NCBI GenBank assembly: GCA_934700345.1
Contig: CAKUXP010000005.1
Span: 62,001-126,000, forward strand
From: an uncultured Fibrobacter sp.
GTDB taxonomy: Bacteria > Fibrobacterota > Fibrobacteria > Fibrobacterales > Fibrobacteraceae
DNA length: 64,000 nucleotides
Direction: 5' to 3'
Made by a program: the position numbers and the translations under genes. The notes below the pieces were generated by a model. The model was not told the DNA's origin. It searched no databases and saw only the letters and a program-made list of their open reading frames with translations. The first letter of the stretch is position 1, and every line of letters starts with the position of its first letter. Below are positions 34,067-44,256 of this stretch, one piece after another.

Positions 34067-35596
34067 ATGATTACCTTCCTCATAGGCATCGCCATCTTAA
34101 TCGGCGGATACTTTACTTACGGAAAATTTGTCGAACGCGAATTCGGACCGGACAACCGCAAACCTCCCGCGCTCGCCAACCCGGACGGCGTAGATCGCAT
34201 GGTCCTTCCCCACTGGAAAAATGTCCTCATCCAGCTTTTGAACATCGCAGGCATCGGTCCCGTCATCGGCGTCATTCTGGGAATCAAGTTCGGAGCGATC
34301 GTCTTTATCCTGCTTCCGATAGGAAACGTCATCGGCGGAGCCGTGCACGACTACTTTTCGGGAATGATCAGCATGAGAAACGACGGAGTGAACGTTCCCG
34401 CCCTAGCCCGCAAATTCCTAGGAAAAGGCCCGTCAAAGGTCGTGATGACGTTGATTTCCATCGCCCTGATCCTCGTCGGAGCGGTTTTCACCAACACGCC
34501 GGCTGCGCTTATCAACACGCCGATTCTCGCCGGGAGCGCGGTTTCCCCGACGCTTTTCTGGGTCGCGGTCGCCCTCATCTTCGCCTACTATTTTGCAAGC
34601 ACGTTCTTTCCCATCGATAAAATCATCGGACGCATCTACCCGATTTTCGGAGCGCTCCTCATTCTCTCTTCCCTTGGCATTCTCGTAGGAATCGCCCCGC
34701 ACCTTGGCACTCTCGACGAGATAAGCTTTTCGAACTTCGCAAGCAATTTCACAAAACATCCCGCCCACCAGCCGATACTTCCGATGCTCTTTGTCACCAT
34801 CGCCTGCGGAATCATCAGCGGTTTCCACAGTACCCAAAGCCCGCTCGTCGCCCGCACCGAAAAAACCGAATTTACCGGACGCCAGACTTTTTACGGAATG
34901 ATGATCGTCGAAGGCCTTATCGGCATGATCTGGGCCGCCGGCGGAATGTTCATCTACAAGCAAATGCCCGAGCTTCTCGTCGGAGCGAGCGGAATCAAGA
35001 TTTTGAGTGCGCTCGTTTCCACCGTCATTCCGTTTGCCCCGATTTCCATCCTGGTCGTCATCGGCGTCATCATTCTCGCCATCACCAGCGGAGACACCTC
35101 GCTTCGAAGCTTGCGACTGACCGTCGCCGAGCTTTTCAACCTAGACCAAACCAGCGCAAAAAACCGACTAATCCTAACTGTCCCTATCTTCGCCATCTGC
35201 GGAGCGCTTATTTTCTGGAGCAACCTGAACCCCGAAGGATTCAACATTCTCTGGAACTATTTCAGCTGGTCAAATCAGCTGATGGCTGTCTGCAGCCTCT
35301 GCATTTCAGTTGTCTATCTGCGTTCCAAAAAGAAGAATTTCTGGATTGCTCTAGTCCCCTGCCTGTTCATGACTTTCATCGTCACGGATTATATTCTCTG
35401 GGTCAGCCCAGAAAACCTGAAAGGCGCACCCCTCGGCTTTGGACTCGACTACAAGACAGCATTGGTCATCGCCATCGAAGATTCGCTCCTTCTCGGATTT
35501 TTCCTCTGCACTCGCGGAAAGATTCTCTCGAAAATGGAAGGTTACGATCCCGATCACTGGAGCGCAAAGCGCGACTTGAAACAGACGGAAACCTGA
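34067..35596 (+). CDS. cstA: CstA-family carbon starvation protein (pyruvate/peptide transporter)
   Basis: 509 residues from ATG 34067, with 12 or more membrane helices. Conserved CstA blocks are present: VLPHWKNVLIQLLNIAGIGPVIG, GAVHDYFSGMISMRN, and GFHSTQSPLVARTE. Length fits the shorter CstA class. Family members import pyruvate or peptides when carbon is limiting. It is monocistronic, followed by a strong terminator. Confidence 0.93.
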   Translation: MITFLIGIAILIGGYFTYGKFVEREFGPDNRKPPALANPDGVDRMVLPHWKNVLIQLLNIAGIGPVIGVILGIKFGAIVFILLPIGNVIGGAVHDYFSGMISMRNDGVNVPALARKFLGKGPSKVVMTLISIALILVGAVFTNTPAALINTPILAGSAVSPTLFWVAVALIFAYYFASTFFPIDKIIGRIYPIFGALLILSSLGILVGIAPHLGTLDEISFSNFASNFTKHPAHQPILPMLFVTIACGIISGFHSTQSPLVARTEKTEFTGRQTFYGMMIVEGLIGMIWAAGGMFIYKQMPELLVGASGIKILSALVSTVIPFAPISILVVIGVIILAITSGDTSLRSLRLTVAELFNLDQTSAKNRLILTVPIFAICGALIFWSNLNPEGFNILWNYFSWSNQLMAVCSLCISVVYLRSKKKNFWIALVPCLFMTFIVTDYILWVSPENLKGAPLGFGLDYKTALVIAIEDSLLLGFFLCTRGKILSKMEGYDPDHWSAKRDLKQTET

Positions 35597-35637
35597 ACCA
35601 GATTCGGTTTCGGCAACCACAACTTTTCGTTTAAGCG

Positions 35638-35662
35638 ACGGGCAAAAGTTTTTGCCCGTTTC
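35638..35662 (+). terminator. Terminator of cstA
   Basis: ACGGGCAAAA pairs with TTTTTGCCCGT over a one-to-two-base loop, followed by TTTC. The stem is long and AT-capped. Confidence 0.75.
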
Positions 35663-35859
35663 TCGTATTTACGAAACGCAGGCTTCTTCATTTTCACAGA
35701 ACCTTTATTAAACCGTTCTTCATTTAATTGAGTAAAACATTCATCCGCTTACTTTTGCCGTTTATCATTAAATTCCTATGCAAAATACTTTCCTATATAT
35801 TCATTTTTCTAATTTGGGCACGTGAAAATAAAATTTAACAGAGAAAAGGCAGATTACAG

Positions 35860-37251
35860 ATGAACCGAACCTTCAAACGATTGGTCTTCGCGGTCTCCGT
35901 GGGAAGCCTCCCCGTATGGGCGGCGTCTTCCTACACCCGAGATGACGCCGTTCGGATTGCGCTCGAAAACGCTCCGGACATCAAGACTGCGGAAGAAAGC
36001 CTCAAATCCGCGGAATCCCAGGTCACCGCCGCTTACGGCAACGCGTTCCCCACCGTAGATCTCAGCGCGACATACGCCCGGACATTCGGCGTCAAGGACG
36101 TCAAAAACTCAAGCGCTATCAGCAAGATGCTCGACGATGCGGCGACCAAAAACGAAAAAATGCTCGCCGGCGTCCTCGATAACTTCTCGTATGGCATGAG
36201 CGCCATGTCGGGATACCGCTGGGGCACCCAAATAGGGATTACCGCAACGCAAATTCTCTACGCCCAAGGCAAGGTCAGCACGGGAACGAAAATCGCCAAG
36301 GCTTACCGCCGGGTAAGCGAACTAAACCTGGAAACAGCCAGGGAAGACGTACGTTACAACGTCGAAAATTCTTTCGACCAGCTGCTCTACCTGGACTCCG
36401 CGCTCGTTATCCTGCAGGAAAGCATTGACCAGCTTCAAGAACATCTCGATTATGTCGATCAGGCGGTCAAGAGCGGGCTTGCGACGGAACTTGACCAGAT
36501 CCGCGCCCAGATTTCGATGGATGAACTGCAAACCTCGCTGGAAAAGACGAAAAAGGATCGCATCATCGCCCGAAACGCGCTACTCAACTCGATGGGACTC
36601 CCCTGGGATGCGGATGCGGAATTCAAGGGAGAACTCCGTGACCCCAAGCAGGGCAATTTCACCATCCCGGACACCGCAATGGCAAATGTTCGCCAGCGCC
36701 GCAAGGAACTCGCCCAGCTCGACGAAAGCGCCAAGATGTATGAAGAGAACATCGATATCGAAAAAGGCGATTACAAGCCGACCCTCGTCTTGGGAGGTTC
36801 CATCACTTACCAAAACGGCCAGAACGACTTCTTCAAGTGGGATGCCCCTGACTGGGACGACAACATTTCCAAGAAGGTCTATCTGAACCTTTCGATGAAT
36901 CTTTTCAACGGCATGAAGACCCGCGAAGCTGTCGTGCAGGCCAAAACGGACCTGCGCAAGACGCAAATCCAGAAAGATAACGCCGAACGCGGAATCAAGC
37001 TCCAAATCGAATCGGCGCAAAATACGCTCGACGACGCAAACCGTCAAATCGAAATCCAGAATCGCCATGTCGATCTGGCGCAGAAAAACCTGGACATGAC
37101 CGAAGCTGCCTACAAGGCAGGTCGCGAAACACAGCTCAACTATCTAGACGCAAACATGAGTCTCAAAAATGCGAAACTGTCCTACCTGTCCGCAATCATC
37201 GACTGGAACAAGGCCTACAACGCATTGCTCAAAGCTACCGGAGAATATTAA
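35860..37251 (+). CDS. TolC-family outer-membrane efflux protein
   Basis: 463 residues from ATG 35860. The signal peptide is cut near VWA|ASS. Two repeated helical/beta units of the outer membrane efflux family follow: YTRDDAVRIALENAPDIKTAEE with AYGNAFPTVDLSA, then AKAYRRVSELNLETARED, and the C-terminal AYKAGRETQLNYLDANMSL. It forms the trimeric exit duct for the adaptor and pump encoded directly downstream (10- and 20-base gaps). Confidence 0.93.
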   Translation: MNRTFKRLVFAVSVGSLPVWAASSYTRDDAVRIALENAPDIKTAEESLKSAESQVTAAYGNAFPTVDLSATYARTFGVKDVKNSSAISKMLDDAATKNEKMLAGVLDNFSYGMSAMSGYRWGTQIGITATQILYAQGKVSTGTKIAKAYRRVSELNLETAREDVRYNVENSFDQLLYLDSALVILQESIDQLQEHLDYVDQAVKSGLATELDQIRAQISMDELQTSLEKTKKDRIIARNALLNSMGLPWDADAEFKGELRDPKQGNFTIPDTAMANVRQRRKELAQLDESAKMYEENIDIEKGDYKPTLVLGGSITYQNGQNDFFKWDAPDWDDNISKKVYLNLSMNLFNGMKTREAVVQAKTDLRKTQIQKDNAERGIKLQIESAQNTLDDANRQIEIQNRHVDLAQKNLDMTEAAYKAGRETQLNYLDANMSLKNAKLSYLSAIIDWNKAYNALLKATGEY

Positions 37252-37260
37252 GAGGATTCT

Positions 37261-38304
37261 ATGAAGCAACTGAAAACCACTCAGATTATCGCCTTTGCAA
37301 CTCTGGCTCTCTTTCTCGCCGGTTGCAACACGGAAAAAGAAACCAAGCAACCATCCCTGACGATGGAAGAGATCCAGGCGCAAAAAGGCAAGCCGGTCCG
37401 CATCGTCACGGCCAGCGAAGAAAAACTCGCCGATTTTCGGGATTTTAACGGAACCATCGAAGGCTCCCAGCAGACGGACGCCATCGCCAAGATGTCCGAT
37501 CCTATCGCCAAAATCAACGTCCAGGTCGGTTCAAACGTCCAGAAAGACCAGGTTCTCGCCGAATTTACGTTTACCGGAGACAATTCCGGCTACCAACAGG
37601 CCGAAGCTCAGGTCAAGCTGCTCGAAAAATCCCTGGACCGCATGAAGGAAGTCCAGGCAAAGGGAGGCGTTTCCCAACAGGATATCGACCAGGCGCAGAC
37701 CCAGTTAGATGTCGCCAAGATGCAACTAGAACAGGCGCGTCGCGCAACGCTCGTCCTCGCCCCAGCTGCAGGTACGGTGACGGATGTCCGCTTCAAGGCG
37801 GGAGAAGTTCCAAACGTGGGCGCGACCCTCTTCACCGTCGCAAAGCTCGACCAGGTGATTTTAAAGCTCGATGTCACGACGCAGGATATCGGACTGTTCA
37901 AGAAAGGCGCCGAAGCGACGATTTCGCTGAACGGGGAAACCCTCCATGGAAAAGTCAGCATGGTTCCTCTCGCGGCCGATTCCAAAACGCGCTTCTTCCC
38001 TGTCGAAATCACATTCCAGAACAAGGGACGCAAGCTTCTTCCGGGAATGTTCGTCACGGCGAGCATCCACGCCCGCACCGTTAAGGGCGTCAGCATCCCG
38101 AACGATGCAGTTATCTATAAGGACGGCGTAAATTTCGCATGGATAGTCGATAGCGAAGGCAAGGCAAAGCGGAAAATAATCCGGTTAGGAATCGTCGGAA
38201 ACACGACGACCCAGATTCTTTCAGGCATCGAAGCAGGCGACAAGGTCATCACCGAAGGCGTTTCCAAGGTGAACGATGGTGACAAGGTCCTGATTCTGGA
38301 ATAA
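37261..38304 (+). CDS. RND efflux periplasmic adaptor (membrane fusion lipoprotein)
   Basis: 347 residues from ATG 37261 with AAGAGGA upstream. Lipobox FLAGC gives a lipidated Cys22. The barrel-sandwich halves (MSDPIAKINVQVGSNVQKDQVLAEF and LVLAPAAGTVTDVRFKAGEV) bracket a short hairpin (residues about 120-160). The beta-barrel and membrane-proximal domains follow. It links the RND pump to TolC. Confidence 0.94.
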   Translation: MKQLKTTQIIAFATLALFLAGCNTEKETKQPSLTMEEIQAQKGKPVRIVTASEEKLADFRDFNGTIEGSQQTDAIAKMSDPIAKINVQVGSNVQKDQVLAEFTFTGDNSGYQQAEAQVKLLEKSLDRMKEVQAKGGVSQQDIDQAQTQLDVAKMQLEQARRATLVLAPAAGTVTDVRFKAGEVPNVGATLFTVAKLDQVILKLDVTTQDIGLFKKGAEATISLNGETLHGKVSMVPLAADSKTRFFPVEITFQNKGRKLLPGMFVTASIHARTVKGVSIPNDAVIYKDGVNFAWIVDSEGKAKRKIIRLGIVGNTTTQILSGIEAGDKVITEGVSKVNDGDKVLILE

Positions 38305-38323
38305 CCGTACTGGAGATTTTTGC

Positions 38324-41300
38324 ATGATCAAGGCAAGTATCTATAAACCCATAACCATGTTGATGGTTATCCTGACCGTCGTCGTGTTCGGCGTTTACAC
38401 CTACAGCATGATGCCGGTCAACATGCTTCCGAACTTTGAAGTTCCCGTTGTGACGGCGGTTGTCCAATATAAAGGCGCAAGCCCGGAAGAACTGGAATCT
38501 ACGGTCATCAAGCCAGTCGAAGACCAGGTAGAACTGATCGACGGTATCGATTACGTGAAAGCCTATGGCATGGAACACTATGCCATTTTCGTCCTCTTCT
38601 TCGAAATGGGAACCGATGTCGATGTGGCGGCATCCGATGTCCGCGACAAGATTTCCCAGGCGGCAGCGAATTTTCCCGATGCCGTAGAAAGTCCTATCAT
38701 TTCAAAGGTCGATATCAACAGCAGCGCGATCATCAGCTTTGCTTTTACCGGACCGATTTCCTCGACGGAACTCCGCCAAAAAGCGGATGATGAAATCAAG
38801 CCGCTCCTGACTTCTACTCCCGGCGTCGCCAGTGTAGATCTGTTCGGTGGAACGACCCGCCAAATCGTCGTTGAGCTTCGCAAGGAAGACATGCTTTCCC
38901 GCGAGGTCGATCCGACAACCGTCATGGGGCTTCTCCAGGCAGCCAACGTAAACTTCCCGGCGGGCGACATCCGCGGTGTCCGAAAGAATACCGGTTCACG
39001 AACAAAGGGCAAGTTTACAAGCCTCGACGAAATTCGCCAGATGGAAATTCCGACGGCAAAAGGCGTTATTCGCCTAGCGGATATTGCAAATGTCAAGGAT
39101 ACCATCGCAGACATCACTTCGCACTCCCGATACAACGGAGAAAACTCGGTCGGCTTCGATATCAAGAAGCGCACGGATGCGAGCGTTGTTGCTGTTTCAA
39201 AAGCGGTTCTCCGCAAAGTTGATCAGATCAACGCCTCCCTGCCGGAAGGCTACAAACTGAACCTGGTGTATAACCAGGCGGAAAAGGTCCAGGAATCACT
39301 AGACAACGTGATTTCAAATATCGAAATCGCTATCGCCCTAACCGCCATCATCCTGTTGCTTTTCCTCGGGCGTTTCAGCACGATGTTCATCGCCGCGGTG
39401 ACGATGCCTATCTCCGTTATTGGCGCGTTCACGTTTATGTATTTCGCCGGCTTCACCATCAACATCATGACGCTGATGGCTCTTTCCAGCGCAGTCGGTC
39501 TTCTCGTTACAAACGCAATCGTCGTTCTGGAAAACATTTCCATGAAACTCGACCAGGGGCTTGAACCGAAAGAAGCCGCCTTCAAGGGCACTAGCGAAAT
39601 CATGGTCGCCATCATGGCATCGACGCTTACAAACGTCTGCGTATTCGTGCCGATTGCCTTTATGAAATCCATTGCCGGATCGTTTTTCAGAAACTACGGT
39701 CTTACGATGGTCTTCGCAACAGTCGTTTCCCTGCTTCTCACCTTTACGCTGACACCGCTCATGGCGGCCTACCTGTTCAAGGGAAAGAAGAAAAATCCGG
39801 ACGGAACATTTGCCGAAGAGAAAAAAGGCTTTGTATCCAAGATCTTCGGCGTTTTCCCGAAATTCATCAACTGGACGCGAAACATCTACATCAAGACGCT
39901 CTCCTTTGCGCTATCGATCCCAGGCGTCATCTTTCAGACGCTCGTACTCATCGCCCTAATCGGCGGCACGTTCCTGCTAGTCACAAAGTTCATGTCCGTT
40001 GAACTCATGCCGAAAAGCGACGAAGGCGTGATCAAGCTTTCCCTTGAACTCCCTGCCGGCACGAACATCGAAACCGCGGACAGCATCACCAAGGTCATCG
40101 AAAGCCGCATCAAGGGCATTCCCGAACTTCGGCGCTACTACGTAACCGTTGGCGGAGAATCGGGTATGAGTTCCGTCGGCCAGGCGACGATGCGGATTAC
40201 GCTCATCGGAAAAGACGAAGGTCGCATTCGGACAACAGACGAAATCATCGATTCGCTGCGCCCTGTCCTCGCCAACATTCCCGACGCCTACATCAGCCTG
40301 AAAGCCGCTTCGACAACCGAAATGGGTGGCGGACAGTCCGGTGATGTCGTTCTCGAAGTGCTCGGGCTAAACGGTGATTCCGTCGTCAAGGCTTCGGAAA
40401 TCGCCAAGGCGCACATCACCGAAATGAGTGGAATCACAGAAATCAAGTCCTCCTATGAAGCCGGAAAGCCGGAAATCGCCTTTATCCCGAATCGCGCGGT
40501 TCTCGCCGACTACGGCATGGCGGTTCAATCCGCATCGACAGCTGCCTATATTTACGTAAGCGGCTACGAGACAAGCCAATACACCGAGGATGGCGAAGAA
40601 TACGACATTTACCTGAAACTTCGTGAAAGCGACCGCAACACGCGCCAAAAGATTCTGGACCTGCCGATTTTCACGTCGAAAGGTTATGTTCCGATGTCCA
40701 CTCTGTTTAACGTAGAAAACACGCAGGCTCCGACGAAAATTACCCGAAAACACAAGAAGCGCCTGGTCGAGGTTTCGATGAACCTTCTCCCCGGCTACAC
40801 TTCGGGTCAAATCATGGGTGATATCATGAAGGCCACTAAGACGTGGGAAGACATTCCCGAAGGCGTCGAATTTTCCTTCGGCGGAACGGCGGACATGCAG
40901 AACGACATGGTCTCGGAATTTGTCGTCGCTATCATCATGGCGATTCTTCTGACCTACATTCTCCTCGTCGCGTTGCTCGAATCCTTCGCCCAACCCTTCG
41001 TCATCCTCACAACGATTCCGATGGGCGCAATCGGAGTGGTGCTGTCGCTTGTCGTCACGAACAAGCCGCTATCCATGATAGCGTTTATGGCAATCGTCAT
41101 GCTGATCGGTGTCGTGGTGAATAACGCGATTCTTCTTCTCGACAGCGCAAACGCCTACCTGCGTTCCGGCCAGATGGGAAGACGTTCCGCCATTATCACC
41201 GCCGGCAAGGAAAAGTTCCAAGCCATTATGCTCGCCAGCGCAGCGTCCATTATCGCCCAAATGCCCTTGGCGCTCGCGATAGGCGGAGATTCCGCAACCT

Positions 41301-41461
41301 CTACCCAGCCGATGGGTATTGCGAGCGTTGGCGGACTTCTCATCTCGGGCATTCTGACGATGTATCTGGTTCCGACATTCTTCTGGCTGCCTAACGCGAT
41401 TTTCCACAAGGTCAAGATCAAGGCGCAAACGATCAAGAAGAACCGCAGCGCAAAGGCCTAG
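38324..41461 (+). CDS. RND efflux permease (AcrB/HAE1 family), TM4 proton-relay Asp absent
   Basis: 1045 residues from ATG 38324, with the classical 12-helix, two-large-loop layout. It has the N-terminus IKASIYKPITMLMVILTVVVFG and the F-G-rich pore region SFGGTADMQND. In TM4 the usual DD or DN (AcrB D407/D408) reads VGLLVTNAIVVLENI, so no acidic residue is present. In TM10 the Lys940 position reads VVVNNAILLLD. Coupling may therefore differ, or these residues may define a subclass. Substrates are unknown; drug, bile-salt or lipid export is typical. Confidence 0.93.
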   Translation: MIKASIYKPITMLMVILTVVVFGVYTYSMMPVNMLPNFEVPVVTAVVQYKGASPEELESTVIKPVEDQVELIDGIDYVKAYGMEHYAIFVLFFEMGTDVDVAASDVRDKISQAAANFPDAVESPIISKVDINSSAIISFAFTGPISSTELRQKADDEIKPLLTSTPGVASVDLFGGTTRQIVVELRKEDMLSREVDPTTVMGLLQAANVNFPAGDIRGVRKNTGSRTKGKFTSLDEIRQMEIPTAKGVIRLADIANVKDTIADITSHSRYNGENSVGFDIKKRTDASVVAVSKAVLRKVDQINASLPEGYKLNLVYNQAEKVQESLDNVISNIEIAIALTAIILLLFLGRFSTMFIAAVTMPISVIGAFTFMYFAGFTINIMTLMALSSAVGLLVTNAIVVLENISMKLDQGLEPKEAAFKGTSEIMVAIMASTLTNVCVFVPIAFMKSIAGSFFRNYGLTMVFATVVSLLLTFTLTPLMAAYLFKGKKKNPDGTFAEEKKGFVSKIFGVFPKFINWTRNIYIKTLSFALSIPGVIFQTLVLIALIGGTFLLVTKFMSVELMPKSDEGVIKLSLELPAGTNIETADSITKVIESRIKGIPELRRYYVTVGGESGMSSVGQATMRITLIGKDEGRIRTTDEIIDSLRPVLANIPDAYISLKAASTTEMGGGQSGDVVLEVLGLNGDSVVKASEIAKAHITEMSGITEIKSSYEAGKPEIAFIPNRAVLADYGMAVQSASTAAYIYVSGYETSQYTEDGEEYDIYLKLRESDRNTRQKILDLPIFTSKGYVPMSTLFNVENTQAPTKITRKHKKRLVEVSMNLLPGYTSGQIMGDIMKATKTWEDIPEGVEFSFGGTADMQNDMVSEFVVAIIMAILLTYILLVALLESFAQPFVILTTIPMGAIGVVLSLVVTNKPLSMIAFMAIVMLIGVVVNNAILLLDSANAYLRSGQMGRRSAIITAGKEKFQAIMLASAASIIAQMPLALAIGGDSATSTQPMGIASVGGLLISGILTMYLVPTFFWLPNAIFHKVKIKAQTIKKNRSAKA

Positions 41462-41476
41462 ACAATTCCGATTTAG

Positions 41477-41506
41477 AAAAGACCTCGCCCAAGACGAGGT
41501 CTTTTT
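41477..41506 (+). terminator. Terminator of the RND operon
   Basis: AAAAGACCTCG pairs with CGAGGTCTTTT around a seven-base loop, 15 bases after the stop. It may also serve the convergent gene at 41520. Confidence 0.88.
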
Positions 41507-41519
41507 ATATTCCGAAATA

Positions 41520-42230
41520 TCAAAGTTCCCGATAAAGAATCTTTTTGCGGCACCAGGAAAATTCCCTTGCTAGCGAAGATATTCTTTCTTTGCCCAAAGT
41601 TTCAAAATCGACAGGATGGAACACAAGGCGCGGAACGCCAAGAGGCAAACGCAAGACTAGCTTTGCACATAACTCCACTAGGGAAAGGCTACGCACCGGA
41701 AGCCCCGCAAAGCTTATCGCAGGCGAAAAAACTTTTTCTTTCCCGTTTTTTTTATACACGGCGAAGCGACCTTCATAAAAGGCAAGCTTGCCCAGGACCT
41801 GTTTTTTCAAAAAGGGATTTCCATACCATGCAGGCGGTACAAAGCCCGAAAGCGGAGAAAGGGAAAGAGCCTTCCAGCGCTCCGTCGCCTGTTCAAGCAA
41901 AACAAAGGAATCCCACTCGTCAAGCCCCGCAAATTCCGCCTCCCCGCCGGTCAAAAAAAGCGCCACTTTCCCCGAAACACTCCGCAAAAAAGGCTGCGAG
42001 GCAAAGTGGCTTGCGCCGTGCAGCAGCAATTCGTGTCCCGAATCAGTCAAGCGCATCAGCGCATTCTTAAAGGCATGGACGTTCTCTTCCCCGACACCAT
42101 CGACCGAGGGAATCACCGCGATAGCGATCGGCCCGCCAGCAATCTCCGACAGCAATCGCACATGCTCCGAAGCCCGCCGAAAATTCCTTGCCGAAAAATC
42201 GTGGTAGCAGAGAATGAATTTCCGTTCCAT
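41520..42230 (-). CDS. DUF2334 / polysaccharide-deacetylase-like protein
   Basis: 236 residues from ATG 42230. The opening FILCYHDFSARNFRRAS, then LTDSGHELLLHGASHFA and GFVPPAWYGN, follows DUF2334 proteins, a branch of the NodB deacetylase superfamily with predicted metal ligands (His in YHD, LHGASH). It has no signal peptide, so it is likely cytoplasmic. The substrate is unknown, possibly a glycan precursor. It is single, between two convergent or divergent units. Confidence 0.8.
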   Translation of the reverse strand: MERKFILCYHDFSARNFRRASEHVRLLSEIAGGPIAIAVIPSVDGVGEENVHAFKNALMRLTDSGHELLLHGASHFASQPFLRSVSGKVALFLTGGEAEFAGLDEWDSFVLLEQATERWKALSLSPLSGFVPPAWYGNPFLKKQVLGKLAFYEGRFAVYKKNGKEKVFSPAISFAGLPVRSLSLVELCAKLVLRLPLGVPRLVFHPVDFETLGKERISSLAREFSWCRKKILYREL

Positions 42231-42280
42231 AAATTCCAAGATAACAAAACGCCAAACACGAAATTGCTAAATTTGGACCG

Positions 42281-42919
42281 ATGAAAAAGAAATCGCTGTA
42301 TATCTTTGACATGGACGGAACGCTATTCAATACGCTTGGCGATTTAAGCGTCGCCGTAAATTACGCCCTTGCCGAATTCGGACTCAAGACGCTCTCCACG
42401 GAAAAGATTAGAAGCTACATCGGGAACGGCTCCCTAAAGCTCATCGAACGTTCCCTAGAAGGCGCCGATGCTCCGCTCGAAGCCGTACACAGATGTTACA
42501 GTGAATTTTACGCCAGACACTGCCAGGAAGCGACCGTTCCCTATCCGGGTGTTGTCGATTTTCTAAAGAATTTCCCTGCGAAAAAGGCTCTTGCAACCAA
42601 CAAGCCCCATATTCCGGGTCTCGCGCTACTCCGGCATTTTGGCATAGAATCCTGTTTTGACGCTTTCGCTTTCGGAGACACGGTTTCTAAACGCAAGCCG
42701 GCAGCGGAACCATTCCTGAAAATTCTCGGAGAAACAGGCATTCCCCGGGAAGATGCCGTCATGGTCGGAGACGACGCCCCGGATATTCTCGGAGCGAAAA
42801 ACGCAGGGATAGATAGCGTTTTCATCGAAAACGGTTTCGGCAAGCGTTCGAGCTTTGCCCCGGTCGAGCCGACCTATTCCATCCTCCAATTTTCGGATCT
42901 CAAAAACCTGCAGTTCTAA
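42281..42919 (+). CDS. gph: HAD-family hydrolase, phosphoglycolate phosphatase-like
   Basis: 212 residues from ATG 42281. Motif I FDMDGTLFNT with the nucleophile Asp, motif II Thr in ALATNKPH, and motif IV VGDDAPDILGAKNAG are complete, with an alpha-helical C1 cap. Gph removes phosphate from 2-phosphoglycolate made by DNA repair or oxygenation, but close relatives act on other sugar phosphates or pyrophosphate. It lies 2 bases before miaB. Confidence 0.88.
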   Translation: MKKKSLYIFDMDGTLFNTLGDLSVAVNYALAEFGLKTLSTEKIRSYIGNGSLKLIERSLEGADAPLEAVHRCYSEFYARHCQEATVPYPGVVDFLKNFPAKKALATNKPHIPGLALLRHFGIESCFDAFAFGDTVSKRKPAAEPFLKILGETGIPREDAVMVGDDAPDILGAKNAGIDSVFIENGFGKRSSFAPVEPTYSILQFSDLKNLQF

Positions 42920-42921
42920 AA

Positions 42922-44247
42922 ATGCCAACCCGCTACCTTATCGATACCTACGGTTGCCAGATGAACGAGTACGACTCCGCGCTCATCGCGTCGATGCTCG
43001 AAAAGAACGGCTGCGCTCCCACCGAAGACCCCGAAGAAGCGGACCTATTCTTCTTCAATACGTGTTCTGTCCGGGAAAAGGCGGAAGAAAGTGCCAAGGC
43101 CCGGATTTCCAAGATGAAGTTTTTCAAGAAGCACCGTCCGTGGATCAAGTTTATCGTAACGGGCTGCATGGCGGAGCATCTGGGTTCGCGACTCATCGAA
43201 CAGGTCGATTGCGTCGATTATGTCATCGGTCCGGATCAATACAACAGGATTCCCGATCTGCTCTTTCCCCATCCGCTCGCGGTAAACAAGCGGACTCTCT
43301 CGAGGCGTGTCGTCACGGGCTTTGAAGACACGGAGAACTACCTAGGCGAATACGCCAAGCTTTCACACCCGTTTTCCGCCTATGTCACGATCCAGCGCGG
43401 ATGCAATTTTCGGTGCAGCTACTGTATCGTTCCCTATGTCCGCGGAAGGGAAAAGTACCGCGCAGCAAACGACGTTCTCCGGGAAGTCGAAGCGGCAAGC
43501 GAACGCGGTGTTTCCGAAATCTGCCTGCTCGGCCAGACGGTCAACGCCTACCGGGAAAGAAACCTAGACTTTGCCGACCTGCTATTGAAAATTTCGGAAG
43601 TGAAAGGAATCCGCCGCGTCCGCTTCATGAGCCCGCACCCGAAATTCTACACGGAAAAGCTCGTCGAAGTTCTGCAAGGCACACCCACAATCTGCCCCCA
43701 TGCGCATATCCCGCTCCAAAGCGGAAGCGACCCGGTTTTAAAGAAAATGCGGCGCCGCTATACGGTCGATGAATTCATGCGGATTCTCGAAAAGCTCCGC
43801 GGCAAGAATCCTTTCTACGGGCTGACGACGGATATCATTGCGGGCTTTGTCGGGGAAACCGACGAAGATTTCGAAGCGACCCTCTCCGCGGTCAGGGAAG
43901 CCCAGTTCGACGCAGCGTTCATGTTCATTTACAGCCCGCGCGAAGGCACCGAAAGCGCCAAGGAAACCGAAACGCTCACCGAGAGCCAGAAGCAAAAAAG
44001 GCTGGAGCGATTAGTCGAGTTGCAAAACGCAATTACGCTCGAACGCAACAGGCAGATGATCGGACGCACCGAAGAGATTTTAATCGAAGGGCCATCCTCC
44101 AAGGATCCTAGCGAATGGGTCGGCAAGACCGGCAGTTTCAAGAAAGTCGTCATCAAGTCCCAGACAGCAAGACCGGGCGATTACGTCCCATGCCTCATTG
44201 ACGACGTCCGCGGGTGGACCCTTCGCGGAACGGTGATTGAAAAATAA
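42922..44247 (+). CDS. miaB: tRNA-2-methylthio-N6-dimethylallyladenosine synthase
   Basis: 441 residues from ATG 42922. The N-terminal methylthiotransferase domain has the auxiliary-cluster Cys in YGCQMNEYDS, NTCSVREKAEE and VTGCMAE. The radical SAM site is GCNFRCSYCIVPYVRG. A C-terminal TRAM domain ends the protein. It adds the methylthio group to i6A37 of tRNAs. The full length and all six Cys are present. The gene belongs to a long plus-strand run starting with gph. Confidence 0.97.
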   Translation: MPTRYLIDTYGCQMNEYDSALIASMLEKNGCAPTEDPEEADLFFFNTCSVREKAEESAKARISKMKFFKKHRPWIKFIVTGCMAEHLGSRLIEQVDCVDYVIGPDQYNRIPDLLFPHPLAVNKRTLSRRVVTGFEDTENYLGEYAKLSHPFSAYVTIQRGCNFRCSYCIVPYVRGREKYRAANDVLREVEAASERGVSEICLLGQTVNAYRERNLDFADLLLKISEVKGIRRVRFMSPHPKFYTEKLVEVLQGTPTICPHAHIPLQSGSDPVLKKMRRRYTVDEFMRILEKLRGKNPFYGLTTDIIAGFVGETDEDFEATLSAVREAQFDAAFMFIYSPREGTESAKETETLTESQKQKRLERLVELQNAITLERNRQMIGRTEEILIEGPSSKDPSEWVGKTGSFKKVVIKSQTARPGDYVPCLIDDVRGWTLRGTVIEK

Positions 44248-44256
44248 GGAGAAACG

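Noticed and set aside
34067..41461. Linking cstA with the RND operon as one system
   Set aside because: A strong terminator and a gap of 260 bases separate them.
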